Source: Lantana camara
Taxonomy: Eukaryota > Streptophyta > Magnoliopsida > Lamiales > Verbenaceae
DNA length: 64,000 bases
Direction: 5' to 3'
NCBI GenBank assembly: GCA_037501455.1
Contig: CM074858.1
Coordinates: forward strand, 15,922,501 to 15,986,500
The position numbers were made by a program, and so were the translations under genes. Of this stretch, positions 23,871 through 36,380 are shown piece after piece. Every line of letters starts with the position of its first letter. Within the stretch, counting starts at the first letter, position 1. Below the pieces are notes generated by a model. The model saw only the letters and a program-made list of their open reading frames with translations, searched no databases and was not told where the DNA came from.

Positions 23871-26689
23871 TTAACCCGCTCACCTTTCCCTAATAACACA
23901 AGTAAAACGATGCATGCCTTTCATTTGATTCATTGTGACATTTGGGGACCTTATTCTAAGGAATCACATACTGGCAGTCACTATTTTCTGACAGTGGTAG
24001 ATGATTTCAACTGTGCAACTTGGGTATGTCTCATGAAACATAAATCTGAAACCAAAACTCATCTCCTATCTCTTTTCAGTTGGGTTCACACACAGTTTAA
24101 CTTGAGGGTAAAAGTTATGAGAACTGATAATGGCTTGGAATTTACTCATGCTGATTTGAGAAAATATTATTCTGAACATGGGATGGAGCATCAAACTAGT
24201 TGTGTGTACACCCCTCAACAAAATGGGATTGTTGAGCAAAAACATAGACATATTTTGGAAGTTGCCCGAGCATTGAGGTTCCAGACACAACTTCCAGTCA
24301 AGTTTTGGGGAGAATGTGTTTTAACCGCTGCCTATTTAATCAATCGTATGCCTCTACAGGTCCTGAATGATAGAACACCGTATGAGGTCTTACTTGGGAA
24401 GACACCTAATTATGATCATTTGAGGAGTTTTGGGTGTATTTGCTATGCGTATGAAAATGCCAAACCACGGGATAAGTTTGGACTGCGTGCTAAGATTGGT
24501 ATATTTGTTGGTTACCCCATGTCTCAAAAGGGATATAAGATATATGACATTTGGAGTAAAACGATTTATGTTTCCAGGGATGTTAAATTCTATGAAAATG
24601 CTTTTCTACCAGTTATGACACAGGTGATACCAGACGCTGAGCAAGTGCTACCAGGTCTCTTCTCGGAGGAATTCTTTCCAAAAGTTACAGTCTCACAAAA
24701 GTCATCACCCATGAGGATACAGCAAGTTCCAGTCCCCACAAGTTTAGATTTTGTCATAATAGAGGTACCAGTTGCACATGACGAGATATTGACTGGTACT
24801 GATCACGTTCTATCAGAGGTTCAGGATTCACAAATACCAGTGCCCGCACCACAGCCTCCTGATGAGCATATCGCCGATGAAGTACCAGTCGCACCAGCAC
24901 TGGTACCTGAAAGATCAGAAAATGTTGTTCCAGACATTAGTACCTCAAATACTACTTCGCATATTCAAAAACAAGAGCGCAAGATCTCACAACGGTTATC
25001 CGGTTATGAATACACTTTGCCCCCCCTCGCTCCTTCCAACGATAGGCCATTCTCGCTCCCTTCTTCCGCTAACTCGACAGTACATCATATTTCAAAGCAT
25101 TTATCTTATTCTAAATTCTTCAAAGCTCATAATGTATTTCTAGTGGCCTCTTTTCTAAAGATGAGCCAAAATCTTTTTCTCAGGCAGTTAAGTTCCAGCC
25201 ATGGCGAGAGGCTATGGAGAAAGAGATGTCTGCGCTTGAAGCAAACAATACATGGACCTTGGAACTACTTCTATCTGGAAAACATGCTATTGATTCCAAT
25301 TGGGTGTATAAGGTCAATTACAAGCCTGATGGAAGCATCGAGCATTATAAAGCTCGTCTTGTTGCCATGGGATACATGCAAGTTGAAGGCATTAACTTTC
25401 ATGAGACATTTGCGTTGGTTGCCAAGTTGGTCACAGTTCGGTACTTGTTGGCTCTAGCCTCGATTAAGGGTTGAGAATTTCACCAACTAGATGTGAATAA
25501 TGCATTTTTACATGGGGATCTTAATGAGAAAGTATATATGAAGATTTCTCAGGGTTTTGCTAAATAGGGGGAGCAAAGAGTTTGCAGATTGAGAAAATCG
25601 CTTTATGGGCTTCGTCAAGCATCCCGCAACTGGTACCAAAAGTTCACAACCTCACTCATTAATATTGGTTTTCAGCAGTCTAATGCAGACCATTCTTTAT
25701 TTACAATTTCTCACAAGGATGGATCGTTTATTGCTGTCCTCATCTATGTGGACGATATAATCATCACGGGAACAAGTTCCAATCGCATTGCTGAGTTGAA
25801 ACGGACTCTGGATAATAAGTTCTAGATTAAAGACTTGGGGAAGTTGAAATATTTTCTTGGAATTGAAGTTGCTCGCTCTCCGGATGGGATTATCTTAAGT
25901 CAGTGGAAATATGTTCTTGATATCTTGGCCGACGCTGGAAGTACCGGTTGCAAACCAACCACATTTCCCATGGAACAACAACACAAGCTTTCAGTTGATT
26001 CCGGTGATCTTTGCAGTGATCCTGAACAGTACCGTCGTTTGGTTGGAAGATTAATATATCTCACCATTACTCGACCAGACATAAGTTATGCCGTTTATGT
26101 CCTCAGCCAGCTTATGCATGTGCCTCGTCAACCTCATCTTGAGGCTGCGTATAGAGTATTGCACTACCTCAAAGGGACCCTAGGGCAAGGAATTTTGTTG
26201 CCCTCAACTGGTACTTTATCATTGCGAGCTTATTGTGATGCAGATTGGGCAGGATGCCCAGCCATACGACGATCAACCAGTGGTTATATTATCTTCCTTG
26301 GGTCCTCCCCTATCTCATAGAAGTCTAAGAAACAATCTGTAGTCTCTTGCTCTTCGGCTGAGGCCAAGTATCGTTCTATAGCAGCAACTATCAGTGAGAT
26401 CATATGGCTTCTTCGGTTGTTGCAAGATCTTGGGGTGAAACAGTTTCAACCAGTTTCCCTATTTTGTAATAATCAGGCGGCTCTCCACATTGTTTTCAAC
26501 TCGGTGTTCCATGAGCGAACAAAGCATATTGAGATCGATCGTTACTTCATTCGACAATATGTACAATCTGGAACCATTGGCACTCGTTCCATTTCTTCTC
26601 AAAATCAGGTGGCGGATATTTTCACCAAATCGCTTGGCTGAGATCGATTTCAAGATTTCTTACCAAGTTGGGCATTTCGAATCCGCATG

Positions 26690-26706
26690 CCCAACTTGAA
26701 GGGGTG
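26690..26706 (+). promoter_or_regulatory. Copia polypurine tract
   Basis: Purine-rich ttgaaggggtg immediately precedes the 3' LTR start at 26707. Confidence 0.75.
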
Positions 26707-26907
26707 TGTTGGAGGATATCGGGAGTTATGGAAAGATTGACTCCATTCATATGGAAGATTCCAGACAACTTTTATTCCACCTTTATTTGATTGATTGTAT
26801 TTCCTTTTTTTCTCTCTAGATTTTTGTATATATTGTTGTACTATTCTTTGTATCCTGAACACATTATGCAATACACAATACTTCCCATATCTTTTCCATC
26901 TTTTATA
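26707..26907 (+). repeat. Copia 3' LTR (201 bp)
   Basis: It runs tgttggagg...cttttata and is followed by the duplication gtaga. Confidence 0.93.
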
Positions 26908-26912
26908 GTAGA

Positions 26913-27560
26913 GGAGACTGAGGAGGGTTCACGTGTGCATTTCTTTTTCTTATAGAAGTCAGTGTAAGAATATTTTTTATTGGAATTTTAATCGATGATT
27001 GTATTAAAAATAAAACGGGTTAAATTAACACGGTTTATGGGACAAGACTTATCAAACCTATTTATTTGACCCCCTATTGTTAAAGCGTTGATGTTAGCAG
27101 ACGTGGTTTGACAACTGGTGTAGACCCACTCTAGAAAGTCAGCAGTCAGCATACCTCGTGCACTGCACATGTCCAAACCATTATTATTGCTTATAACATA
27201 TATGCACTCTATCCTTGATTCCAAACTAAAACCGATCACATTTTAATTCAATGAAAATATATGAGATGCATGTTTTGGATTAGAGTGGGAACTGGGAAGT
27301 GAACAAGTAATCTTTTTGTGTATTTTCATATTAATTGATAATGTTTATTTATTTATTTATTTTAATAAAACCGGCCAAGAAGACCGTAGGGAGATTAACG
27401 AGGACACCTCTTCATTTATTAGCAACCGAACATCAAAAAATACAATGCGACATAATCCACGGGTTAACAATACTATTACAACTGAAATGCCCACACCACA
27501 ACACAACAAGAGATATCAAAAGGGCACAGTTAGCTACAATGCTATCAAAGCAATTTCCCC
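26913..27560. other. Intergenic sequence, no gene seen
   Basis: AT-rich with short unrelated ORFs. It includes ttta repeats near 27345-27362. Confidence 0.45.
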
Positions 27561-28000
27561 AAAGATCATCCATCATAATGCTCCAGATGGGATGATGTTA
27601 TCACAGTCCCTGATATACATTGACCAAAACGGATCATCCATTGGCTTCTAAGTGAAGCGCCCAGTCTTCCGGGCAGCGAGGGGGGCCAGTGTAGCACCAA
27701 TCTTACAACAGACAATCGCAGTAACGTCAACGACCTCCTCAGGACTCTCATTAATGGTGTTCGGAAGGCGAGTGAGCAGCGTCACCATACTGTCAATTCC
27801 AAAGTATCTAACTAGTTTCCATAAGGAAACCCATGAAACTTCCACCAACGATCAACTTCTGCTATTATAACCTTCATCGGCCCCAAGCTCCTGCATTAAA
27901 GAACAAAACCTTTCTCGTCCAGGCCAAGTAAAGGGAAGTATCCAAGTGTATAACAAAGACTTTGGATATGAGCAGGTTGGTTTGGTTTGAGGTTGAGTTA
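27560..28000 (-). pseudogene. Unidentified host-like 3' gene fragment
   Basis: The minus strand encodes a 66-residue ORF (27648-27848) with a plausible protein texture, ending CCKIGATLAPLAARKTGRFT, followed by a possible 3' UTR. An acceptor-like tttaatgcag lies upstream, at about 27895. GC content is higher than the surroundings. I do not recognise the family. It could be the last exon of a host gene whose 5' part was lost, or a captured fragment. The 28073 target duplication of the next element lies upstream of it. Confidence 0.3.
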
Positions 28001-28077
28001 ATATAGTTTGGATCAAAAATGGTTTGAAGGCTAATGAGTTATTAATGGTTCTAAGCGGGTTATAAACGGATTGTAAC

Positions 28078-29291
28078 TGTAGCACCCGGGAGCGTAGAGC
28101 ACTACATCCCCCGCACCATGGTCCAACACGTGTAACAAAATGGGAACTCCCCACACGTATCAAATTACGGCGAACGAGAAAAACAAAATCTCTCCTATGC
28201 TAGGCGGTCTAGACCCTAAATCAGAGTGCACAATCAAAATAAATATCATATACGGAAGCACCAGGATTCAAACAAACAGACAATCAAGCTCGGAATAAGA
28301 ATTAAGTATACAAAATAGAGCGAGTCCGTTTATACAATTACTCTCAATTTCGAATTCATAATCATATACATGTTTCAAGAGTTTAAAGGTACAAAATAAA
28401 CTGAATAAAATGCATAAGGCTCACTAGACGACCCAAAACTTGAAAGAAGACCGCCGCCTAGCACAAACTCTCCAAACGGGTACCTGCAACTCAAAGAACA
28501 AAAAGGGGGAAAAAGAAAACAACAAGGAGGGGTCAGTCCTAAAGACTAGTGAGGGGGCTAACACACGCACACGTACATATACGTAAGAGCATAGCATATT
28601 CAAATTAAAGAGTTCATGAATCGGGGCGTGGTTTTTGCATTCTAAATCATTTTAGCCCGTGACACTAGTTGTATAGAAAAGAGTTTAGGTCGGAGGCCAA
28701 AATCAGCAAATTTTAGTAATTAGGAATCCACTCCCGTTTCAAGAACCATTTTCATAATCAAAATCACACAACTCGGAGAGCACGAGTTTCAAACCACCTA
28801 ACTCCGATCAAAATTCATAAACATAATCAAAATTCAAACGAAAACAAAGTCACACAAACATACCTCATCTCCGGGTGATGGACGGCTTGTGTACACCCTA
28901 ACCATCTGCACTAATATGTCAGGGTCGTGAGTTTCATAACACTCACGCCCAAGGATTCCTTCCCCCACCAACGTCCTGGTGGGTTCAGGGGTGATCCTAA
29001 GTGTGGAGACCGTACTCGGGAGTTACCCGACGCCGCAACACCATCCCGGGGCTTATTTGTACAAATCTCTGGGGCCCAGTTCATAGTTCATAAATCATAA
29101 TTTTCGAAATTTCATAATTTTCGAGACTTATATTTCAAAGTCAAAAGCTCGCTAGTTTCAAAACACACACACCAACCCTTTTTCAAAATAAATAAATGAA
29201 AATATAACTTACATATACATAAAAGCGTTTTTCAAACGGTTCATAACAAATGGGCCAATTCCCACAAAATACATATCAAACACATATCTAA

Positions 29292-29355
<64 letters not shown>

Positions 29356-31522
29356 GTAATCACATGTGGGCTTAAAATTCAGGTAGTTGTAGGTCATATT
29401 AACTAAAAAGAAAGAAACCTCACCTTGTCGATTAAACCGAACGCGAGGAACCAAAAGACTTCTAAAACACCTCCTTGTCACCCATGGAATGAACCTAAGG
29501 ACAAAAAAAACAACAAAAGACAACCTTAGACTTAAAATGTACTAATTAGACGCTCGACAAATGCATATGGATGCCAATGATGCATAAAGAGTGCAACAAG
29601 AGAGCATTTAGGTCATATAATGACATATTGAATCATATCGGATCATAAGTTACCTATTTCATGTTAAACAAATTCACAAAGTTCACATAACGAACATGAC
29701 ATATCATATAACATGTTAACAAATCATTCATACCATAAAAGAATCAAAGAGATATCACACGAGGTAAGGAAACAAGGTATTCATACACACACGCACGTTA
29801 GAGAGCATATAACGTCATATATCGCTCATGAAAGCATCGAATTCTCATCAAATAAACCCATAAATCTAGCACATCGGTCCTAACACATCATATTATAACA
29901 TATCATATGCACTCTTACGTTTAAATTACATAAACAAGGCTAAGGAATGCAAGAAAGCATCACAAGTACATTTAAACGTTCATGTAATTACGTCACGTTT
30001 TCACTTATTAAACAAGGTCGCAAAATTAGAACTATTAATGAAACGCATCATAAACTAATATATTAACATGTTGGGATCATAATTGGGGTGGGAGAAATCA
30101 AATAAAATCGAAAGCAAAACAAGAAACGAACGACAAAACAAAATCGGGAAAACAAAGAACAAAGCTACACGAAAACTACCACAAAGAGAAGGGGTAACGG
30201 GGGTTAACACTCCCATGTACAATGGGTGCAACCCCCATTAAGGGAGGTAGACATCAAAGTCTTCTAGCACCCGTTACCTCCACAAAGCTGAAACGGGGTA
30301 ACGCCCGTTGATGGGTGCAGAACTCCATCATCTTGAAGCTCTAGCCCTGTTTCCTTCGAGCTTTCATGGAAGCAGCAGCAGAGGCATGAACCAACAACAA
30401 AGGAGGGAGGAATGGCCAAACACGCAACAACAAGAAAGCAAAAAGGTTGGAATTCAAGTTCATATTCAATCTCTCATGGAGTTCATCAATGGTGGTTCGA
30501 TTTTCAGCACATTTTTCACGAAATTCATGCATAAAAATGAAACAATAAAGTCATATTGATCATATATTCAGCTTTAAAACAAGAAATGGTTCAAGTATAA
30601 GCAAGAATTCATCAAATGAATCATTTAACCTAACTATTCACACACATGACCATATCATGCTTGATTCTCCATGAAAATGAATAAAACCAGGTGCAAAAGA
30701 AAGATAAGGAGTTGGATATCACATAAATGTACTCACCTTTTGAATTTGACGAAGAACGGAGGTCGAACGAGCTCAAAATTTGACTTGGTGAATAGGGCCC
30801 TGCTCTCTTCCTTTTCTTCCCTCTTGCTGTCTCATTTCTGCATCTTTCTTGCTTGTCTCCTATATTGAACTGAAATGAGAGAGGGAAGGATAGATAGAGG
30901 TCTGAAATAGGATTAAATGGGCTAAAAAATGGGTCGATTCGGATAAGAAACGGGCCGGATATAAGCAAAACGGATAAGGGTCGTAAATCTGTCACACGAG
31001 TCGCGTTTCGGGCAAAATTCAGAGGATCAAACGGGATTAGAAAAATATGAGGCCAAGTTCTCTAGTTTCCTTTCTTCATTACGAATACAACGTCACTTCC
31101 GGAATTTGAATCCGAATTCCCGATCTCAAGATACGCCTTTGGGAACTCAAGGTGCGCTAAAACTAGTTAGGCCCTTAAGTCCGTAACAAATAAAACGGTT
31201 CGAAAACCGTAACAAACGAACTCAAAATCATGCAACGAGTAATTAAATTCATTCATAACATATATGGTTCATGCCTATCATGAAATCACACAAATCACAA
31301 ACGAGAACGGGTTCAAACGGATAGAAAATGGGGTAAATAGGGCATATACGTTCAAATAATACATACAAGGTTCAAATAAAAATTCAAATATTAATTCAAA
31401 CAACTAAAGAATTATCATATAATAATTTAATTAAGATATAATCGCATAAATAAATAATTTAAATGCACATTTAGCTCACTCATGAAGGTGTACCTGTACG
31501 GCCGGAAGAGCGGGATGTTACA
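28078..31522 (-). repeat. 3' LTR of the minus Tekay-like element (3445 bp)
   Basis: Full-length copy. It contains a (TA)n microsatellite (29296-29354), the GGGGTAACG motifs (30190, 30295) and, in sense, a donor-like AAAAG/GTGAGT at 30736-30731. It is 1.7 kb longer than its partner LTR. Confidence 0.9.
29296..29354. repeat. (TA)n microsatellite
   Basis: About 29 uninterrupted TA units inside the 3' LTR. Confidence 0.95.
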
Positions 31523-31537
31523 AACTCCCCTCCTTCA
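31523..31537 (-). promoter_or_regulatory. Polypurine tract of the minus Tekay-like element
   Basis: In sense the sequence reads gaaggaggggagtt directly before TGTAACATCC. Confidence 0.75.
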
Positions 31538-34243
31538 AGCAGGCTAAGTCATAAGAATCTGCTTTCTTGAAAAGACCTCCCGCTATGCTAACGAGGAAGG
31601 AATTTTCTTTCAGTCCCTTTCTCTTTTTCGAGTCTTGATCGAACCTGGAACGAAGTTCAACTCTAAGGATCTTCTCTTCCAAACTGCGAAGCTCACGAAC
31701 CTCATCGACAACTGCACTGAGAGAAAATTGGTTAACTCGTTTAAAACGAGCACCCCTTCGAATCTCTCAAAATCTCTTTAGTAATAGCAAACCGGACACG
31801 AAGTCCTTAGTCGTCTGCTCCCACTTCCAAATAGAATTTGAAAGTAGTTAGAGAATCCTGTCGGTTTTCGATGCTTGGTCTTCAACCGATGACACGATAG
31901 ATATTGCTACGCGAAGTTTGCAATATCCTTTCTTGTGCTACTACATCAAACCGACTGTTCAAGTCCTCGAACAAACTCAAACCAAGAGCGAGATATTCTC
32001 GTGACCTTGCACTTCTCGAGGTGTAGGCCACACTCTCTCGCTAGAACCCACAACCAAAGCCTTCCTTAATAGCTAGATTGTAAACGACGTAGCCTCGAGT
32101 ACCCTCGAGTAAGCAGAAGCCGGTGTCAAAGGTAACTCGCTTTAACCACCTCATCCCACTCAAACCATACCTGTTCCTTGTCTTTTATATCACGGGATGG
32201 CCGCCTGTACAAAAACGAACCTCCTCTTGAATCCCGATAACACTAAAGACTTGTTCTCTAAGGCAATTCTCGGTTCTTTTACCAGAACGCGTAGTCGATG
32301 ATACCCTTGCAAAGACCAAGCTTGGCGTAGGCCACAAAAACTCTGAAGAAGAACGAACCACCAACTTCTCAAAGTGAACAAAGGGTATTCTCATCTTCCA
32401 CGGTTAACCCGTGTAGCTCACGGTAGTTTATTTCATCTTAAAGTCCTGTCTTCTTCCTTGGATAGGACAAGAGCACTCCACGAAGAAGTATTCAAATTGA
32501 TGAAACTACCTTCTAAGAGCTTATCGACCACGTCTTGAACTCCAACACCCATGCTAGAGTCATCCGGTAGGGAATCTTCGAACAAGGTCAAATTCCGGGA
32601 TAAAGACCACGACCGTCTCAATGTCCCTATCAAGTTGTAAAAAAATCCCACCTCCAAGGAATCATCAAGGAGGTCTTACTCCGATCCTTATCTCCTCAAG
32701 CTTGGCTCAACCCTTCGCTTACCCAAAGGTAAGCCACGAAGCTTGTCGCACCGTCCCGAAATAACCAATCGCTCCACAAGGATATAAACGGGCTAGCCTT
32801 CGATCTAATACCCGAGAATATCGTTGAGCCCAAAAAGGACCTCCACAAGTAGCCACCAACGCCTATGGTAACACCGTACCTTAACTAGGCATCTTCAAAG
32901 AAACCACTGGCAAGCTCAGCCCTCACAACTCACTAAACACTCTCGGACACTCACCTTACCAAACTCTTATCAAGAAGAGAGTCTACACGAAAGGAAAAAA
33001 GCCACAAGCAAACAACAATCAAGAACACACAAGTACCAAGAAACAACGAAGAAAGAAAAGTAACACAAAATTAAGTTATAAGATGCATGTATGAAGTGCC
33101 ATGTATACATTAGTGTACCGTGCACCATGGTGGAAGTGTCGAGCTCAGTGTCAACTTTTTGCTTTTCGAGAGGATCATCTTGTGCTTGAAACGGGATCTT
33201 GAAGTCACGGCATTTTGAAGTCTTCGAATTCTTGTTGTTCTTCGGACAAACTCTTACTATGTATCAAAAATTTCCACGCTTGAAGCATTCCTTCAACCTC
33301 TTTTTATGAATCTCACCCATATCATTCGGACTTCGGTAATAAGATTATTGAATTGGTTTTGGTGGGGAGATATCAAATCCCTCATTTGGAAATCGAATCT
33401 GGTTCTTCGTCGTGATGTTGTTGATATCTTGAAATTTCTCAAGAATTTCCTAAAGTTCGGATCTCTTACTTGATCATTGAATTTAAATCGGGCCTTCATC
33501 TCACATAAGTAGGGTGTGAGCTTTCTACCGTTAGTGTGTGAGCTTCCATGTATGTATCTCTCAAACTTGAAGAGATCGTTGAATATTTCCTACGTCCTTG
33601 TATATGACATCGAACTTTAAGACAAACTTCTCCGGAGGTCGATCTCTCAACTCCAATCTAAAATCATCCACCTTCTCCAACTCTTCTTCAAATTTAAGAA
33701 TTTTCTTGAATCTCTCCTCATTAAACTTGGAGGGATGCACGTATAATAGAACTCTCGAACAAAATTTTCCTAGTTGAACACTTTCCCAGATTCTTCAAAT
33801 TTGGCTTCATTCTCTTGGAATACTTGAAGCTTGATCTTGAACTTTGGATGAGAAATTATTCTTCACTTTCCTTGGAAAATCCCCGAACAAGTCTTCCAAA
33901 ACCATTCCATCTCGGATATCTTTTCTCGATCTTGGCACCATCACTTTCAACTGACTTCATAAAATCAAGATCGCTAGAACGTCTCATAGACCGAAAGCAC
34001 TTGTCTCCTTTGTCCTTTTCCCGGTGATCTTCGTGGATATCGAAAGAACACCCTGAAATAAAATACAATTGCAAAAATATCGACGCGTGTGGGGTTTTGG
34101 TGCATGTTCATTTGCACAATTAACACAAATAGTACAAATAATTCACATAAAAGTGGGAATGAATACAAACAAACACATAACCCTATGCCGAACGACCTAG
34201 ATAGACCCGATACGACATTGGAGCTCCGATTTTGCATTCAAGA
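31538..34243 (-). pseudogene. Heavily decayed Ty3/gypsy pol in the minus Tekay-like element
   Basis: No long ORF survives, but the reverse-transcriptase entry region is still readable on the minus strand. A segment at about 32440-32540 (LLEGSFINLNTSSWSALVL) aligns in form with the gypsy stretch before the first RT block, and NYRELHGLTV follows at about 32400-32430. Everything else is too mutated for me to assign to domains. The interior is 2.7 kb, roughly half of a full gag-pol, so deletions are likely. Confidence 0.6.
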
Positions 34244-34255
34244 GCTCTGATACCA
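34244..34255 (-). promoter_or_regulatory. Primer binding site (initiator tRNA-Met)
   Basis: On the minus strand tggtatcagagc, 8 bp from the LTR end. Confidence 0.9.
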
Positions 34256-34263
34256 CTTTAGGA

Positions 34264-35996
34264 TGTAGCACTCCGGAGCGTAGAACACTACATCCCCCGC
34301 ACCATAGTCCAACACGTGTAACAAAATGGGAACTCCGCACACGTATCAAACTACGACGAACGGGAGACAAACAAAATCTCTCCTATACTAGGCGGTCTAG
34401 ACCCTAAATCAGAGTGCGCAATGAAAACAAATATCACATGCGGAAACACCAGGATTCAAACAAACAGATAATCATGCTCGGAATAAGAATTAAGTATACA
34501 AAATAGAGCTAGTCAGTTTATAAAATTACTCTCAAATTCGAATTCATAATCATATACATCCTTCAAGAGTTCAAAGGTACAAAATAAACTGAATAAAATG
34601 CATGAGACTTGCTAGACAACCCAAAACTCGAAAGAAGACCGCCGCTTAGCACAAACTCTCCAAACGGGTACCTGCAACTCAAAGAACAAAAAGGGGGAAA
34701 AGAAAAAAACGAGGAGGGGTAAGCCCTAAAGACTTGTGAGGGGGCTAACATACGCACACGTACATATACGTAAGAGTATAACATATTCAAATTAAAGAGG
34801 TCATGAACCTGGGGATATGGTTTTTGCATTCTAAATCATTTTAGCCTCTGATACTAGTTATATAGAAAAGAGTTAAGGTCGGAGGGCAAAATCAGCAAAT
34901 TTTAGTAATTAGGAATCCACTCCCGTTTAAGTTCATATTCAAGCTCTCATGGAGTTCATCAATGGTGGTTCGATTTTCAGCACATTTGCCACGAAATTCA
35001 TACATAAAAATGAAACAAGCAAGTCATATTGATCATATATTCAGCTCTAAAACAAGAAATGTTTCCAGTATAAGCAAGAATTCATCAAATGAATCATTTA
35101 ACCTAACTATTCACACACATGGCCATATCATGCTTGATTCTCCATGAAAATGAATAAAACTAGGTGCAAAAGAAATATAAGGAGATGGATATCACATAAA
35201 TGTACTCACCTTTTGAATTTAATGAAGAACGGAGGTCGAACGAGCTCAAAATCCAACTTGGTGAATAGTGCCCTGTTCTCTTCCTTTTCTTCCCTCTTGC
35301 TGTCTTGTTTCTACGTCTTTCTTACTTGTCTCCTGGGTTGAACAGAAATGAGAGAGGGAGGGATATATAGAGGGCTGAAAGAGGATTAAATGGGCTCAAA
35401 AATGGGTCGATTCGGATAAGAAAAGGGCCTGATATAAGCAAAACGGACAAGGGTCGCAAATCTGTCACACGGGTCGCATTTCGGGCAAAATTCAGAGGAT
35501 CAAACGGGTTTAGAAAAATATGAGGCCAAATTCTCTAGCTTCCTTTCTTTGTTACGAATTCAAATTCACTTTCGGAATTCGAATCTGAATTTCCAATCTC
35601 AAGATACGCCTTCCGGAACTCAAGGTACGCTAAAACTAGTTAGGCCCTTAAGTCCCTAACAAATAAAACGGTTTGAAAACCGTAACAAACAAACTCAAAT
35701 CATGCAACGAGCAATTAAATTCATTGATAAAACATATGGTTCATGCCTATCACGAAATCACAAAAATCACAAACGAGAACGGGTTTAAACGGATAGAAAA
35801 CAGGGCAAATAGGGCATATATACGATCAAATAATACATATAAGGTTCAAATAAAAATTCAAATATTAATTCAAACGATTCAAGAATTATCATATAATAAT
35901 GTAATTAACACATAATCGCATAAATAAATAATTTAAATGCGCATTTAGCTCACTTGTGAAGGCGTACCTATACGGCCGGACGAGCGGGATGTTACA
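34264..35996 (-). repeat. 5' LTR of the minus Tekay-like element (1733 bp, internally deleted)
   Basis: Co-linear with 28078-31522 except that the segment 28740-30455 is missing; the joint is at 34928/34929. A TATA-like ctatatatcc lies in sense at about 35371-35362, and the GTGAGT donor-like motif at 35209-35204. Confidence 0.9.
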
Positions 35997-36039
35997 GTAA
36001 CGTACCGTTAATGGTTTTAATGATTCATACTTAAGTTAA

Positions 36040-36380
36040 ATACTTAAATGTTCAAAATGCCCTTATTGATACATTTGACCTATTTTTAATTCATTTAATC
36101 CCATTGACCCATTTTCGATCCGTTTAAACTATTTTGAACTTGTTTAATTTATTTTTGACATGTTCGATCCATTTTAGTCCCGTTTGAACCATTTTAGACC
36201 CGTTTCGCCTATTTTTATATATATTTTACTTATTTTAGACTCGTTTGACACATTTTGGACATATTTTACCCGTTTTCGACATATTCGACCTTTATTAAAC
36301 CCATTTGACATATTTTGCACTTACTTCATTCATTTTGTAATACTTTTGATCTAATTTTTATACCCATTTGACCAAACTTG
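36040..36380. repeat. Degenerate minisatellite, about 20-bp period
   Basis: Repeated variants of acccgtttgacccattttga, such as cccgtttgaaccattttagac, cgtttgacacattttgg and catttgacatattttg, run head to tail. Confidence 0.75.

Larger units (their letters stand above)
18488..26641 (+). pseudogene. Copia gag-pol remnant, split by Athila A2
   Basis: A shortened gag start (MSDIKGDKDH, 18488) passes quickly into protease (IVDTGATNHM, about 18740-18770); most of gag is deleted. A frameshift near 18815 precedes a GAG-pre-integrase region ending at ICDACCREKL (19240). The reading frame resumes after A2 at about 23872 with integrase (IHCDIWGP, DNGLEF, TPQQNGIVEQ) up to about 24650, then RT (YVDD at 25745-25756) and RNase H (DADWAG, then SCSSAEAKYRS). 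Stops occur at 25472-25474, about 25565, about 25823 and about 26318. A long ORF that seems to begin at 23835 borrows its first codons from Athila A2; the true copia part starts at about 23872. Confidence 0.9.
18239..26907 (+). mobile_element. Ty1/copia retrotransposon, degenerate, host of Athila A2
   Basis: LTRs of 201 bp (18239-18439 and 26707-26907) are flanked by the duplication gtaga (18234-18238, 26908-26912). The initiator-tRNA-Met primer site tggcatcagagc follows the 5' LTR. The order protease, integrase, RT, RNase H is diagnostic of copia. I count 9 substitutions between the LTRs (about 4.5%), so it is an older insertion. Most of gag is missing. Removing A2 (19240-23871) rejoins the integrase-region frame. 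Confidence 0.93.
28078..35996 (-). mobile_element. Tekay-like Ty3/gypsy element on the minus strand, decayed
   Basis: Terminal repeats at 28078-31522 and 34264-35996 begin tgtagcac and end gatgttaca on the plus strand (TGTAACATCC...GTGCTACA in sense). They are flanked by the duplication gtaac (28073-28077, 35997-36001). The initiator-Met primer site next to the right repeat and the purine tract next to the left repeat fix minus orientation. The 2.7-kb interior holds only heavily mutated pol. LTR similarity links it to the element at 44.5-51.7 kb. Confidence 0.9.

Noticed and set aside
23835..25457. A 540-codon gene starting at 23835
   Set aside because: The first codons belong to the Athila A2 end and the rest to copia integrase; it is an accidental fusion across an insertion junction.
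28078..35996. Two independent solo LTRs
   Set aside because: A shared flanking duplication gtaac, primer site and purine tract at the inner borders, and a decayed pol between them show a single element.
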